Source of the DNA: Paenibacillus sp.
Lineage (GTDB): Bacteria > Bacillota > Bacilli > Paenibacillales > Paenibacillaceae
Length of the DNA stretch: 7,868 nt
NCBI GenBank assembly: GCA_029256665.1
Contig: JAQSXN010000159.1
Coordinates: 1 to 7,868, forward strand
Direction: 5' to 3'
In this document: positions 1-6,727 of the stretch, one piece after another
Position numbering within the stretch: the stretch's first letter is position 1
Layout of the letters: each line of letters begins with the position of its first letter
The notes under the pieces: generated by a model
What the model was told of the DNA's origin: nothing
What the model saw: only the letters and a program-made list of their open reading frames with translations
Database searches by the model: none
Program-made: the position numbers and the translations under genes

Positions 1-100
1 GTTCGGTCTGGGCAAGGACGGATCGCAGGCAAGCGTGCAGCTTGTAGCCGGCATTATAGAGCGGGATAACAACGCTCACCTCGACGTCAACCTTGCCCAT
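1..100 (-). CDS. Family 2 glycosyltransferase, N-terminal fragment (runs off window)
   Basis: The minus strand reads 33 complete codons from an ATG at 100 down to the window edge. The translation contains VSVVIPLYNAGYKLHACL followed by RSVLAQT, which is the classic first beta strand and helix of GT-A fold family 2 glycosyltransferases, the nucleotide-sugar binding half. The catalytic DxD and the rest of the protein lie outside the window, so donor and acceptor cannot be named. The start is supported by AAGAGGTG at 107-114, 6 nt upstream. The gene begins 18 nt after the galE stop, so the two are probably co-transcribed; GalE would supply UDP-galactose (or an N-acetyl equivalent) for a transferase that builds a surface glycan. 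The family call is firm from the motif; the pathway is inference. Confidence 0.85.
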   Translation of the reverse strand, partial: MGKVDVEVSVVIPLYNAGYKLHACLRSVLAQTE

Positions 101-118
101 AGCGCGCACCTCTTGGTA

Positions 119-1156
119 TTAGATTCGTTCCGCGTACGCCAAGCTGCCAGCATATCCGCTTGGATTGGTCAATTGCCACCGCCATGCGTCCGCGCACATC
201 TCGTCGATGCCGCGTTTGGCTTCCCATCCCAGCTCCGCGTTGGCCTTGGCCGGATTGGCGTAACAAGCGCCGACATCGCCGGATCTTCGAGCCGCGATGC
301 GATACGGAATACGTCTCCCGGAAGCCTTCTCGAACGCCTTGATCATCTCAAGCACGCTGTAACCTCGGCCCGTTCCGAGATTGTACGCCTGCAGTCCTTC
401 TCCCGAAGCCAGCTTGCCCAAGGCGCGCAGATGGCCTTGCGCCAGATCGACGACATGAATATAGTCCCTGACTCCCGTCCCGTCTGCCGTATCGTAATCG
501 TCGCCGAATACCGCCACCTCCTTTAATTTGCCTACCGCTACTTGCGCGATGTAAGGCAGCAGGTTGTTCGGAACGCCGCTTGGATCCTCCCCGATCCGAC
601 CGCTCTCGTGCGCGCCTACCGGATTAAAGTACCGCAATACGGCAATGCTCCACCGCGGGTCGGCGATAGCCAGATCGCCAAGCATCTGTTCGATCATCTG
701 TTTCGTTCGGCCATAGGGATTAATCGCGCCGATGGCGGCCTCTTCCGAGATCGGAACCTGATCGGGCATGCCGTATACGGTCGCCGACGAGCTGAAGAGC
801 AACCGCCGCACGCCATGCTCCTCCATCGTCTCGCATAAGGTCATCGTGCTCATGAGATTTTGATGATAATATTTCAGCGGCAGCTGCACCGACTCTCCGA
901 CCGCCTTAAGTCCGGCAAAATGGATGACCGACTCGATGCCATGCACGCGGAATATGGCGCGCAGCGCTTGCCGATCGGTCAGATCCTGAATATAGACCGG
1001 GAACGCTCTGCCCCCTAACTCCGCAATCCGGTCGAGCGCCTCCGAGTGACTGTTCGATAGATTGTCGATGACGACGATGTCATGCCCCGCCTGCAGCAGC
1101 TCCACGCAGGTATGACTGCCGATATATCCGGCGCCGCCCGTTACCAAAATCGTCAA
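119..1156 (-). CDS. galE: UDP-glucose 4-epimerase
   Basis: GalE interconverts UDP-glucose and UDP-galactose in the cytoplasm using tightly bound NAD; it serves the Leloir pathway and supplies galactose for surface polysaccharides. The 345 residues match the usual family length. Visible motifs are the Rossmann dinucleotide site GGAGYIG (7-13), [10 protein letters not shown] (80-89), FSSSATVYG (121-129) with the catalytic serine at 124, NPYGRTK (146-152) with Tyr148 and Lys152 as the YxxxK pair, and RYFNPVGAH (175-183). The C-terminal substrate domain is complete. The start codon is TTG, chosen because GGAGG lies 9 nt upstream at 1166-1170, no other in-frame start is near, and the protein then begins directly at the Rossmann strand (MTILVTGG). 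It has its own promoter region and leads into a glycosyltransferase gene. No galK or galT is in view, so a role in glycan synthesis is more likely than galactose catabolism, but that is inference. UDP-GlcNAc could also be a substrate. Confidence 0.97.
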   Translation of the reverse strand: MTILVTGGAGYIGSHTCVELLQAGHDIVVIDNLSNSHSEALDRIAELGGRAFPVYIQDLTDRQALRAIFRVHGIESVIHFAGLKAVGESVQLPLKYYHQNLMSTMTLCETMEEHGVRRLLFSSSATVYGMPDQVPISEEAAIGAINPYGRTKQMIEQMLGDLAIADPRWSIAVLRYFNPVGAHESGRIGEDPSGVPNNLLPYIAQVAVGKLKEVAVFGDDYDTADGTGVRDYIHVVDLAQGHLRALGKLASGEGLQAYNLGTGRGYSVLEMIKAFEKASGRRIPYRIAARRSGDVGACYANPAKANAELGWEAKRGIDEMCADAWRWQLTNPSGYAGSLAYAERI

Positions 1157-1165
1157 ATGGTATCG

Positions 1166-1170
1166 CCTCC
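1166..1170 (-). promoter_or_regulatory. Ribosome binding site deciding the galE TTG start
   Basis: The minus strand reads GGAGG, a full Shine-Dalgarno core, with a 9-nt spacer before the TTG at 1156-1154. No ATG or GTG lies in frame between this site and the Rossmann motif, so it fixes the unusual TTG as the galE start. Confidence 0.85.
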
Positions 1171-1173
1171 GAT

Positions 1174-1210
1174 AGAATATTCTTCAATAAGAACTTATTG
1201 CAATTAATTG
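1174..1210 (-). repeat. String of short palindromes in the galE leader
   Basis: Between the predicted transcription start and the galE ribosome binding site the minus strand holds three adjoining symmetric elements: CAATTAATTG (1201-1210, perfect 10-bp palindrome), CAATAA-gttc-TTATTG (1185-1200, 6-bp arms and 4-nt loop) and AGAATATTCT (1174-1183, perfect palindrome). TTCTT-attg-AAGAA overlaps the second and third and would form an alternative hairpin. All arms are AT-rich and weak as RNA stems, so they may equally be protein-binding half-sites or chance symmetry in AT-rich DNA. Confidence 0.5.
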
Positions 1211-1226
1211 TTCTTTATAAAGAACA
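1209..1226 (-). promoter_or_regulatory. 18-bp perfect palindrome at the galE promoter, operator-like
   Basis: TGTTCTTTATAAAGAACA is identical to its own reverse complement. It begins at the last base of the predicted -10 hexamer and would cover the transcription start, the normal place for a repressor operator. The GTTC and GAAC arms recur upstream at 1258-1280. The binding protein is unknown; the symmetry is seen directly, the operator role is inference. Confidence 0.55.
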
Positions 1227-1254
1227 TTGTATCATAAGGATTTTCCGTTGTCTG
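1226..1254 (-). promoter_or_regulatory. Predicted sigma-A type promoter of galE
   Basis: On the minus strand CAGACA (1254-1249, 4 of 6 matches to TTGACA) is followed by exactly 17 nt and then TACAAT (1231-1226, 5 of 6 matches to TATAAT). An overlapping TATGAT (1236-1231) is a second possible -10 but has no good -35 at the right spacing. Transcription would start near 1219, giving a leader of about 60 nt. The placement between the upstream terminator and galE supports the call; the -35 box is weak. Confidence 0.55.
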
Positions 1255-1257
1255 CTA

Positions 1258-1280
1258 TAACGAACAAAAATGTTCTGTTA
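1258..1280 (-). promoter_or_regulatory. Imperfect inverted repeat upstream of the galE -35 box
   Basis: The minus strand reads TAACAGAAC, ATTTTT, then GTTCGTTA: TAAC/GTTA and GAAC/GTTC arms with one unpaired A. It lies just upstream of the predicted -35 box and shares GAAC/GTTC arms with the perfect palindrome at 1209-1226, although the arm order is reversed. It could be an auxiliary operator or activator site. The GAAC to GTTC spacing is 6 nt, not the 4 nt of a Firmicute LexA box. Confidence 0.4.
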
Positions 1281-1285
1281 AGCGC

Positions 1286-1325
1286 AACAAAGCCCTTCAC
1301 GATACCGCATGGATATCGAAAGGGC
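1286..1325 (-). terminator. Rho-independent terminator after the sigma-factor operon
   Basis: Reading the minus strand, GCCCTT (1325-1320) pairs with AAGGGC (1297-1292), and inside it CGATA pairs with TATCG and CC with GG around an ATGC loop, with small bulges. The stem is followed at once by TTTGTT (1291-1286). It lies 15 nt beyond the sigma-gene stop and ahead of the galE promoter, so it separates the two transcription units. The T-run is short and broken by one G, so termination may be incomplete. Confidence 0.75.
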
Positions 1326-1339
1326 AAAATCGGGAACCA

Positions 1340-1978
1340 TCATGAGCCTGTCCGGACGTAGAGGAACAGATCGGTTGGATCATTGTTCATAATGCTCCTT
1401 GCCGAGGCCTCGACCGCTTGCGATATGCCGCTGCGCGGATAAGTCGGCGAGCTGGCGCTTCGCCGCATGAAACCGGCCGCTATCGCGGGAGCGTCTTGGC
1501 CGTACGCCGCCCGGCGCGCTCTGAGCGTCTCCCGGGCTCGGAACAGCTGCGATCGCACCGCTGACATGGAAAGTCCGAGCGCATTCGCGATTTCGTTCAT
1601 CGTATGGCCGAAGTAATCGGCAAGAAGCCAAACGTTCATTTGGCTAGACGTGAGTTCTGCGGCAACCCACTCCAGCCAACCTCTGATCTCGAACCCGCAT
1701 ACGTCCCTCCGGCCTTCTTCCGGTAAAAGGTCGACCGGCTCCTCGCGGAACCTGCGCCTCCGCAGCTCGTCGATTCGTTTGTTTTTCGCCACCTTCATCA
1801 AGAACGGACGTATGTCTTTGATTTCCCCTTTGCGCTTGTAATATCGGTAGGTCAGCGCGATTGCGTCCTGCATCAAATCTTCTCCGTCCCAAGGGGAACC
1901 CGTCAAATAAACGCAATACTGTCTTAGCTTCTCCAGCCACGGCTTGACGGCTTCATCGAAGCAAAGCCTCTGTGTCAT
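1340..1978 (-). CDS. ECF-type RNA polymerase sigma factor with C-terminal extension
   Basis: This 212-residue cytoplasmic protein would direct RNA polymerase to a set of target promoters. Sigma region 2 spans about residues 10-78, with the core-binding stretch DGEDLMQDAIALTYRYYK (31-48) and the -10 recognition stretch RPFLMKVAKNKRIDELRRRR (57-76). Region 4 spans about 108-155, with the helix-turn-helix TMNEIANALGLSMSAVRSQL (126-145). After region 4 there is an extra tail of about 55 residues ending in DLFLYVRTGS that I do not recognise. The ATG overlaps the stop of the preceding ATPase gene as ATGA. The best Shine-Dalgarno (AAGAGG) is some 13 nt away, so translation is probably coupled. No anti-sigma gene follows; a terminator does. 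Control might come through the transport operon itself or through the tail, which is inference. The sigma family call is secure; targets are unknown. Confidence 0.92.
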   Translation of the reverse strand: MTQRLCFDEAVKPWLEKLRQYCVYLTGSPWDGEDLMQDAIALTYRYYKRKGEIKDIRPFLMKVAKNKRIDELRRRRFREEPVDLLPEEGRRDVCGFEIRGWLEWVAAELTSSQMNVWLLADYFGHTMNEIANALGLSMSAVRSQLFRARETLRARRAAYGQDAPAIAAGFMRRSASSPTYPRSGISQAVEASARSIMNNDPTDLFLYVRTGS

Positions 1979-2859
1979 AATGGGATTCCCGCCTCTTCCC
2001 GCTCCGTCTGAGGCTCCAGGCGAAGTCCGGTTCCGTCGACGATAAGCTTTACTTTGTCCTTGATGCCCAGCAGCAATCGATGCTCCGCGGGAATCTGGAT
2101 TCTCCCGTACCGATCGACGACCGCATATTCCTCGTGTCCATCGATGGAATCCGCATGATCGTCCGTTTGGCCGCCCGATTCTTCGCGTCTGATCAATTCC
2201 GAGCTGGTCATGCCGTCCCGGATCGCGACGACGCGGTCCACCTTGCCCGCAAGCGCCATATCGTGAGTCACGATAACGATCGTGACGCCCGTTTCCTCGT
2301 TCAGCTTGCGAAAGATGCCCATGATCACGTCCGCGGTCGCCGCATCGACGGATCCCGTCGGCTCGTCCGCGAGCAGCAGCGAAGGACGGTTCGCGAGCGA
2401 GATCGCGATGGCCGTACGCTGTTGTTCGCCCCCGGAGAGCTGGACCAGCTTGCTTCCGCTCCGATGCGACAGTCCCACCCAGTCGACAAGCTGTTTCGCA
2501 TACATCGTATCGACGCGTCCCGCCGCCATCATGGCAGTCTCTATATTTTCAAGCACGGTCAGATACGGCAGCAGGTTGCGCGCGTTATTTTGCCAGATGA
2601 AGCCGACCGTGCGCTGCTTGTACGACACGCGCTCCTTCTCGTTCATCCGAAGCAGATCCCAGTCGCCAACCGACGCCTTGCCCGCCGTTGGGCGATCCAG
2701 TCCGCCAAGCACGTTAAGGAGCGTCGACTTGCCGCTGCCGCTATTGCCGATGATGGCGATCATCTCGCCGTCTTCTACTTTCAGATTAAGTCCCTGCAGA
2801 GCTACGACCTCGATCCCGTCCGACTTGAATATTTTGACCAAACCTTCGCATTCGATCAT
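1975..2859 (-). CDS. ABC transporter ATPase with C-terminal SpoVT/AbrB-like domain
   Basis: This 294-residue protein is the second ATPase of the operon and should energise the FtsX-type permease encoded just upstream. Its ABC domain (1-220) is intact: Walker A GNSGSGKS (38-45), Q-loop Gln90, signature LSGGEQQ (141-147), Walker B LLLADEP (161-167) with catalytic Glu166, D-loop SVDA and H-loop His199, so it should hydrolyse ATP. After an acidic linker (about 225-243) comes EYAVVDRYGRIQIPAEHR and then LLLGIKDKVKLIV, the pattern of a SpoVT/AbrB swapped-hairpin domain (244-284), which usually binds DNA as a dimer. The start chosen is the ATG at 2859, 2 nt after the permease stop and preceded by GAGAGGAGAG; a longer frame opens at 2976 but its 39 extra residues have no ABC character and overlap the permease gene. 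The stop overlaps the sigma-factor start as ATGA. Transport role is secure by family; any regulatory role of the tail is inference. Confidence 0.93.
   Translation of the reverse strand: MIECEGLVKIFKSDGIEVVALQGLNLKVEDGEMIAIIGNSGSGKSTLLNVLGGLDRPTAGKASVGDWDLLRMNEKERVSYKQRTVGFIWQNNARNLLPYLTVLENIETAMMAAGRVDTMYAKQLVDWVGLSHRSGSKLVQLSGGEQQRTAIAISLANRPSLLLADEPTGSVDAATADVIMGIFRKLNEETGVTIVIVTHDMALAGKVDRVVAIRDGMTSSELIRREESGGQTDDHADSIDGHEEYAVVDRYGRIQIPAEHRLLLGIKDKVKLIVDGTGLRLEPQTEREEAGIPL
2008..2130 (-). other. SpoVT/AbrB-like domain fused to the ABC ATPase
   Basis: Residues 244-284 of the ATPase read VDRYGRIQIPAEHR...LGIKDKVKLIVDGTGLRLEP. This fits the family pattern of a V-D-x-x-G-R-I-x-I-P strand and turn, a short helix ending in L-G-I, and a final K-L-x-x-x-x-x-x-L-x-L-x-P hairpin. 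AbrB domains normally make up a free transition-state regulator or the DNA-binding half of an antitoxin; here the domain is in frame at the end of an ATPase, with no frameshift or stop between. It may bind DNA or simply dimerise the ATPase. Confidence 0.8.
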
Positions 2860-2861
2860 CG

Positions 2862-5663
2862 CTATCTCTCCTCTCCCAGCTTCACGGCTTGATGGACGCG
2901 CAACCGCACGATTTGACCGATCAGAAGCGCCCCGCCCGCCGCGATCATAATGCCGACGATGCCAAGCAATTGCCAAGTATCCCTCGGATCGAACACGATG
3001 ACGAACGGAGGCACCTGCAAGCCGGCGCCGGACTGCAGGAACGGAACGAACAGCCGGCTCGCGGCTCTCCCAATCGCCAGGCCTAGCGCGATCGCGAGTC
3101 CCGTCGTTAAAAGCTGCTCCAGCAGCAGCATGGACGTCAGCTGTCCGCGCATCAGCCCCGTTGCCCTCAGGATGCCTAGCTGCACCGTTCGCCTAGCCAG
3201 GCTGAACAGCCAGAAGAGCAAATACCCGACGAGAGAAACGATCGCCGATACGATAAATCCGAGCGTCAGAACGCCATGCATCCCCTCCCGTTCGGGCAGA
3301 AGCTTGCGCAGCTTCCACTCGTTGCGGGCGTCGGTCAAAGCCGACGTCTCGATGCCTTGGCTTCTCAAATGTTCGACGATCGGCATCGCCTTCGCGTTCT
3401 CCTCCATATCGAGCCAGAGAGCGTACGGCGTCAGCGGAATTTGTTCGTAGACGTAATCCAGATTCGCCACGACGAACGGGGAATTCGGATCAAGAGACGG
3501 CCAGTAGTCGGTCACGCCCACCACGAACAGCTCGAAAGCGGCGTCGCCCACCTTCATCTGGAGCAAATCGCCTCGCTTCAAGCCATGTTTGGCCGCATAC
3601 GTTTTGGAGATAATGGCGCCTTGCTCGTATTCTCCCAACCAGCGCAGCAGCGTAAATGGATGAGTGTCCTCGTACAAGCTCTCTCTCCACCATGCGCTCG
3701 TCGCAAAATCCACGTTGTCTATGCCCATAAGACTGCTCTTGCCGATGCTTTTGCCGGCGATGCTGAGGTCCCCTTCGAGCCGAAGAACCCTGGCCGACGA
3801 GCGGACGCCCGGCATCTCTTCGAACGGTGTGCTCGGGGGCTCCGTATAGACCGTATTGCGCGGCTGATCCTCTGGGATATATTGGCCGTTCTCGTCGAAC
3901 AGCTCCACCTCTCCCTCCCATACGGGCTGCAGGACGATATCCGCGCCGCTGGCGTACAGAAGGCGCTCGCTTTCGTTCAGATCCATCGTCCTTGCGACCG
4001 AGGCGTGGAATAAACCGAGCCCCAGCGTCATGATCAGCAAAATCATAAGCGGATAGTAGGACCGCTGGGACCTCGACAACTGAACGAAGACGAGATGAAG
4101 CGGAACGGGCATTCTCCGGCGCAACGCTCTGTGCGACAACCGCAACAAAAGCGGAAACAGCCTGAGGCATACGAGTCCCGCCGCGAACATGGAAACCGCC
4201 GGAACGAGGAAGAAGAGCGGTTCTGCCTGCATCACGCCTCCTTCGCCCGCGCCGCCGGCCGTCAATCTGCCGCTGCGGAACCCGTACCAGCCGAGCCCGG
4301 CCAAAGCCAGCAGCGCGCCGTCGAGGTACCATCGCTGCCAGAGGGGCGGACGATCGCTCCTCGCTTGCGCCTTCTTGAAGTCCACGATGGAGGACTTGCC
4401 ATGGGCTCCCAAGGGCAGGATGCCCGCGACTAACGCTACGGCGACGGCCGCAACACCGTACCAGCCGGACAACGCGCTCCAGCCGACGTCGGCATCTTTG
4501 CCGGGCTGGAACCTCATGAAGCCGTCCGTCCATACCATAACGCGTGCCATCCCGAGGGAAAGCAGCATCCCGGCTCCCCATGCGGCCGCTCCGAGCAAGA
4601 GGCCCTCCAGCATAAATAGTCCGTAGATGAGACGCATGCGATAGCCGCGGCTTCGAAGTATGGCGATATCGTTGCGCTGCCAATCCAGCGACTGCTTGGC
4701 GTTCATGTGGATGAAGTAAACGCACAAGGCCAGCATCGGCACGGCAAGCGTCACCAGCAACGCTTGAAGCTTAGCGTCCGCGCTCCGGAACTTCGCGATC
4801 AAGTCGAGGAAGCTGATATCTACCTTGAGCTCCCGATGCATCCGGAACAATTCCTGCGCAAGCCTCTCCATTTGTCCCTCGAGACGTGCCAGATCGCCCC
4901 TGTTCAAGCCCGACAGCTCGTACAAACCGTACCAATTTGCCGTAGCCAAATTCCCTTGCAGCTTATCGATGATAACCTTTTCCATGACTTCCGGATGAAC
5001 CATAAGCACGCCCTGCATGGCAGCCATCCCCTGGTACCAATACGGGGACTGCTCGTCCTTCGGCCGGAAGACGCCGACGACGGCAATCTCGATCCGCTCG
5101 CTGCCTGAACGCGTCGGAACCGTATACTCGTAAGTCTTGCCTACCTCCAGAAAATTGCGATTGAACGCCTCTTCCGGCACGATCGCCTCGATGGGACCTT
5201 CCCCCGAATCCGCCTTGTACATGCGACCCTCCGTCAGCTCCGCCTGCTCTTCCATTCCGGTCTGCGACGTCATCGTCAACTGCCGTCTTCGGTTATCGGC
5301 TTGATCCGGGTCGCTCGGCCGAATCTGGGATTGCGTCAGCGCATAATGAACGACCGCTTGCCCCAGCGGATACCCGATCCGGCCGGGGAGCGTCTCCATC
5401 ATATATTCGTTCCAGCTCTTAAGCTCCTCGAGCTCCGTATGCGCGCCTCGTTCCGCTTGGTAACGAACGAGAAGCGACCCGGGAGGCGCGGTCGTTCCGC
5501 TCTCCGACAGCGCCGAGTTCATCGTTCTCGTCAGCGCGTGCTCCGTATAGACCGGAATGCTCGCCGCGAACGCGACGGCTATCAGCAAGCCAATGAACGA
5601 GCTGGCCGTCAGAACGCGGTTGTTCCGCATTTTCCGCCGAACGAACCGGAACATATGCCTCAT
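2862..5663 (-). CDS. Two-half FtsX-type ABC transporter permease (MacB/BceB-like)
   Basis: This 933-residue membrane protein should form the transmembrane part of a mechanotransmission-type ABC system. It has about ten hydrophobic segments: near 18-37, 300-320, 346-372, 401-420, 446-462, 483-503, 536-555, 798-820, 848-868 and 897-918. These form two MacB-like units, each one helix, a large extracytoplasmic domain (about 38-299 and 556-797) and three helices, joined by a two-helix linker. Each FtsX core has a cytoplasmic coupling stretch, NDIAILRSRGYRMRLI (331-346) and RTVQLGILRATGLMRGQL (825-842), where an ATPase docks. The ATG overlaps the adaptor stop as ATGA and has AAGGTGATC-type Shine-Dalgarno 8 nt upstream. 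With an ATPase gene on each side and an adaptor before it, the protein most likely forms a single complex with them. Substrate is unknown: peptide, lipid or antibiotic export, or cell-wall hydrolase control, are all possible. Confidence 0.92.
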   Translation of the reverse strand: MRHMFRFVRRKMRNNRVLTASSFIGLLIAVAFAASIPVYTEHALTRTMNSALSESGTTAPPGSLLVRYQAERGAHTELEELKSWNEYMMETLPGRIGYPLGQAVVHYALTQSQIRPSDPDQADNRRRQLTMTSQTGMEEQAELTEGRMYKADSGEGPIEAIVPEEAFNRNFLEVGKTYEYTVPTRSGSERIEIAVVGVFRPKDEQSPYWYQGMAAMQGVLMVHPEVMEKVIIDKLQGNLATANWYGLYELSGLNRGDLARLEGQMERLAQELFRMHRELKVDISFLDLIAKFRSADAKLQALLVTLAVPMLALCVYFIHMNAKQSLDWQRNDIAILRSRGYRMRLIYGLFMLEGLLLGAAAWGAGMLLSLGMARVMVWTDGFMRFQPGKDADVGWSALSGWYGVAAVAVALVAGILPLGAHGKSSIVDFKKAQARSDRPPLWQRWYLDGALLALAGLGWYGFRSGRLTAGGAGEGGVMQAEPLFFLVPAVSMFAAGLVCLRLFPLLLRLSHRALRRRMPVPLHLVFVQLSRSQRSYYPLMILLIMTLGLGLFHASVARTMDLNESERLLYASGADIVLQPVWEGEVELFDENGQYIPEDQPRNTVYTEPPSTPFEEMPGVRSSARVLRLEGDLSIAGKSIGKSSLMGIDNVDFATSAWWRESLYEDTHPFTLLRWLGEYEQGAIISKTYAAKHGLKRGDLLQMKVGDAAFELFVVGVTDYWPSLDPNSPFVVANLDYVYEQIPLTPYALWLDMEENAKAMPIVEHLRSQGIETSALTDARNEWKLRKLLPEREGMHGVLTLGFIVSAIVSLVGYLLFWLFSLARRTVQLGILRATGLMRGQLTSMLLLEQLLTTGLAIALGLAIGRAASRLFVPFLQSGAGLQVPPFVIVFDPRDTWQLLGIVGIMIAAGGALLIGQIVRLRVHQAVKLGEER

Positions 5664-6727
5664 CTCCCGATCACCTTCTGTCCCGGCTCCAGCCCCTTCA
5701 AGATTTCCACTTCCGTCGAAGTCGACAGCCCGACCTCCACGTCCACTTCGCGTTTGTTGCCCGACGCGTCAACCACCTGCACGTACTGTCTGCCCGATCC
5801 CGTCCGAAGCGCCGACGGAGGAATCAGCACGGCATCCTTCTTGCGCTCCGTAATAACGGCGGCGCTAAGCGGCGTCCCGGACTGGACCTCCTTCGGGAAC
5901 GAGTCGAGCTCGATCAGGACAAATGTGTCAAGCGCCTCTCCATCCCCGCTTGAAGACGAAGTCGAGGTTACGGGCATTCGCGATACTTTGCCTTTGAAGC
6001 CGCCCGCGGTGTTGATCTGCACCTGCGCCTCCATCCCGACGGCGATCTTCTCCAGATCGGACGCGGAGAAGCTAACCGCGACGACCAGCTTCGTCAGATC
6101 GGCGATCTCTCCGATCTCTTCATACGCGTTCGCCATGTCGCCTACTTCCTTGGCCAGCGAGACGATCGTTCCGTCGAAAGGCGCAACGATCTTCGATGCT
6201 GCGAGCTTCGTCTTAAGCTCGTCCCGTTCGCTCACCAGCAGCTCGAAGTTCAGCTTGTCGAGTTCCTTCTGCATCTCCGTGCGGACGTCGTCCCTCAGTT
6301 TCTCGATCAAGCCCAACTCCGCTTGTTTGACCTCGATGTTTTTGCGTTCCAACTGCGTTTCTAACGTGCCCGTCGCCAAAGTCGCAATGGTTTGGCCTTT
6401 CTTCACCTGATCGCCGGCCTTCACTTTTAGTTCCGCGATCTGACCGCTCTCGCCGCCGAACCGCAGCTCCTCTTGCTTATCGGATAACAGCTTGCCCGTG
6501 GCGCTGACCTTTATCTCGATTTCCGCCTTCGCCACGGTATATTCCGGTTTCTTGGACAACTTGGGCGGTTCGATCAGCTCGATCAGCTCGGCTTCCGTCG
6601 CATCGGGAGCTAAGGTGCAGCCCGATGCCAGGAACATCGCCGATATACAAGCGAGCGCGAGCGCCCGCCTCCCTCTCCTACCTCTCCTACTATCCCAATC
6701 GGCCGTCGGCCATCTCGTAAACGTCAT
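5660..6727 (-). CDS. Lipoprotein HlyD/MFP-type adaptor subunit
   Basis: This 355-residue protein should be the extracytoplasmic adaptor that works with the MacB-like permease, as YknX-type proteins do in Gram-positive bacteria. An Arg-rich start (14-21) and hydrophobic stretch ALALACISAMFLASGC end in a lipobox-like Cys37, so it is probably a membrane-anchored lipoprotein; the -3 residue is Ala and the leader is long, so the lipobox is relaxed. Two half-lipoyl segments, SGQIAELKVKAGDQVKKGQT (94-113) and IVAPFDGTIVSLAKEVGD (180-197), flank a helical coiled-coil hairpin (about 120-176). A beta-barrel (211-295) and a membrane-proximal domain (296-355) follow. The ATG at 6727 lies 38 nt inside the upstream ATPase gene, but GGAGGT 5 nt before it makes this start convincing, and no other in-frame start would leave a signal peptide. 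The stop overlaps the permease start. Confidence 0.92.
   Translation of the reverse strand: MTFTRWPTADWDSRRGRRGRRALALACISAMFLASGCTLAPDATEAELIELIEPPKLSKKPEYTVAKAEIEIKVSATGKLLSDKQEELRFGGESGQIAELKVKAGDQVKKGQTIATLATGTLETQLERKNIEVKQAELGLIEKLRDDVRTEMQKELDKLNFELLVSERDELKTKLAASKIVAPFDGTIVSLAKEVGDMANAYEEIGEIADLTKLVVAVSFSASDLEKIAVGMEAQVQINTAGGFKGKVSRMPVTSTSSSSGDGEALDTFVLIELDSFPKEVQSGTPLSAAVITERKKDAVLIPPSALRTGSGRQYVQVVDASGNKREVDVEVGLSTSTEVEILKGLEPGQKVIGR
6672..6689 (-). repeat. Tandem 9-bp purine repeat in the adaptor leader peptide
   Basis: The minus strand carries TAGGAGAGG twice in direct tandem, followed by another GAGG, making a purine-rich run just after the upstream ATPase stop. Being 9 bp, it stays in frame and encodes the Arg/Gly-rich R-G-R-R-G-R-R stretch of the adaptor signal peptide. 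It also looks like repeated Shine-Dalgarno sequence inside a coding region, which could slow ribosomes. Confidence 0.75.

Noticed and set aside
1258..1280. LexA/SOS box upstream of galE
   Set aside because: The arms are GAAC and GTTC, but they are 6 nt apart, while the Firmicute LexA site needs 4 nt; the downstream palindrome has the arms in the reverse order.
1157..1339. tRNA, small ORF or riboswitch in the only sizeable gap
   Set aside because: I found no cloverleaf, no short frame with a ribosome binding site and no known riboswitch core; the gap is explained by a terminator plus the galE promoter and leader.
2080..2892. 270-residue open frame on the plus strand opposite the second ATPase
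   Set aside because: The composition is His/Arg/Asp-rich with no family resemblance; the opposite strand encodes an intact ABC ATPase.
2860..2976. Longer start for the second ATPase at 2976
   Set aside because: The extra 39 residues are Arg/Ser-rich, do not resemble an ABC domain and lie entirely over the permease C-terminus. The ATG at 2859 has GAGAGGAGAG before it and gives a standard ABC N-terminus.
3490..4725. 411-residue open frame on the minus strand inside the permease gene
   Set aside because: It is a +1-type shadow of the permease frame: Arg-rich, no recognisable domain, no ribosome binding site. GC-rich coding DNA often gives such frames.
5301..6410. 369-residue open frame on the plus strand opposite the adaptor and permease
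   Set aside because: It is Ser/Thr-rich antisense translation with no motif and spans two real minus-strand genes across their junction.
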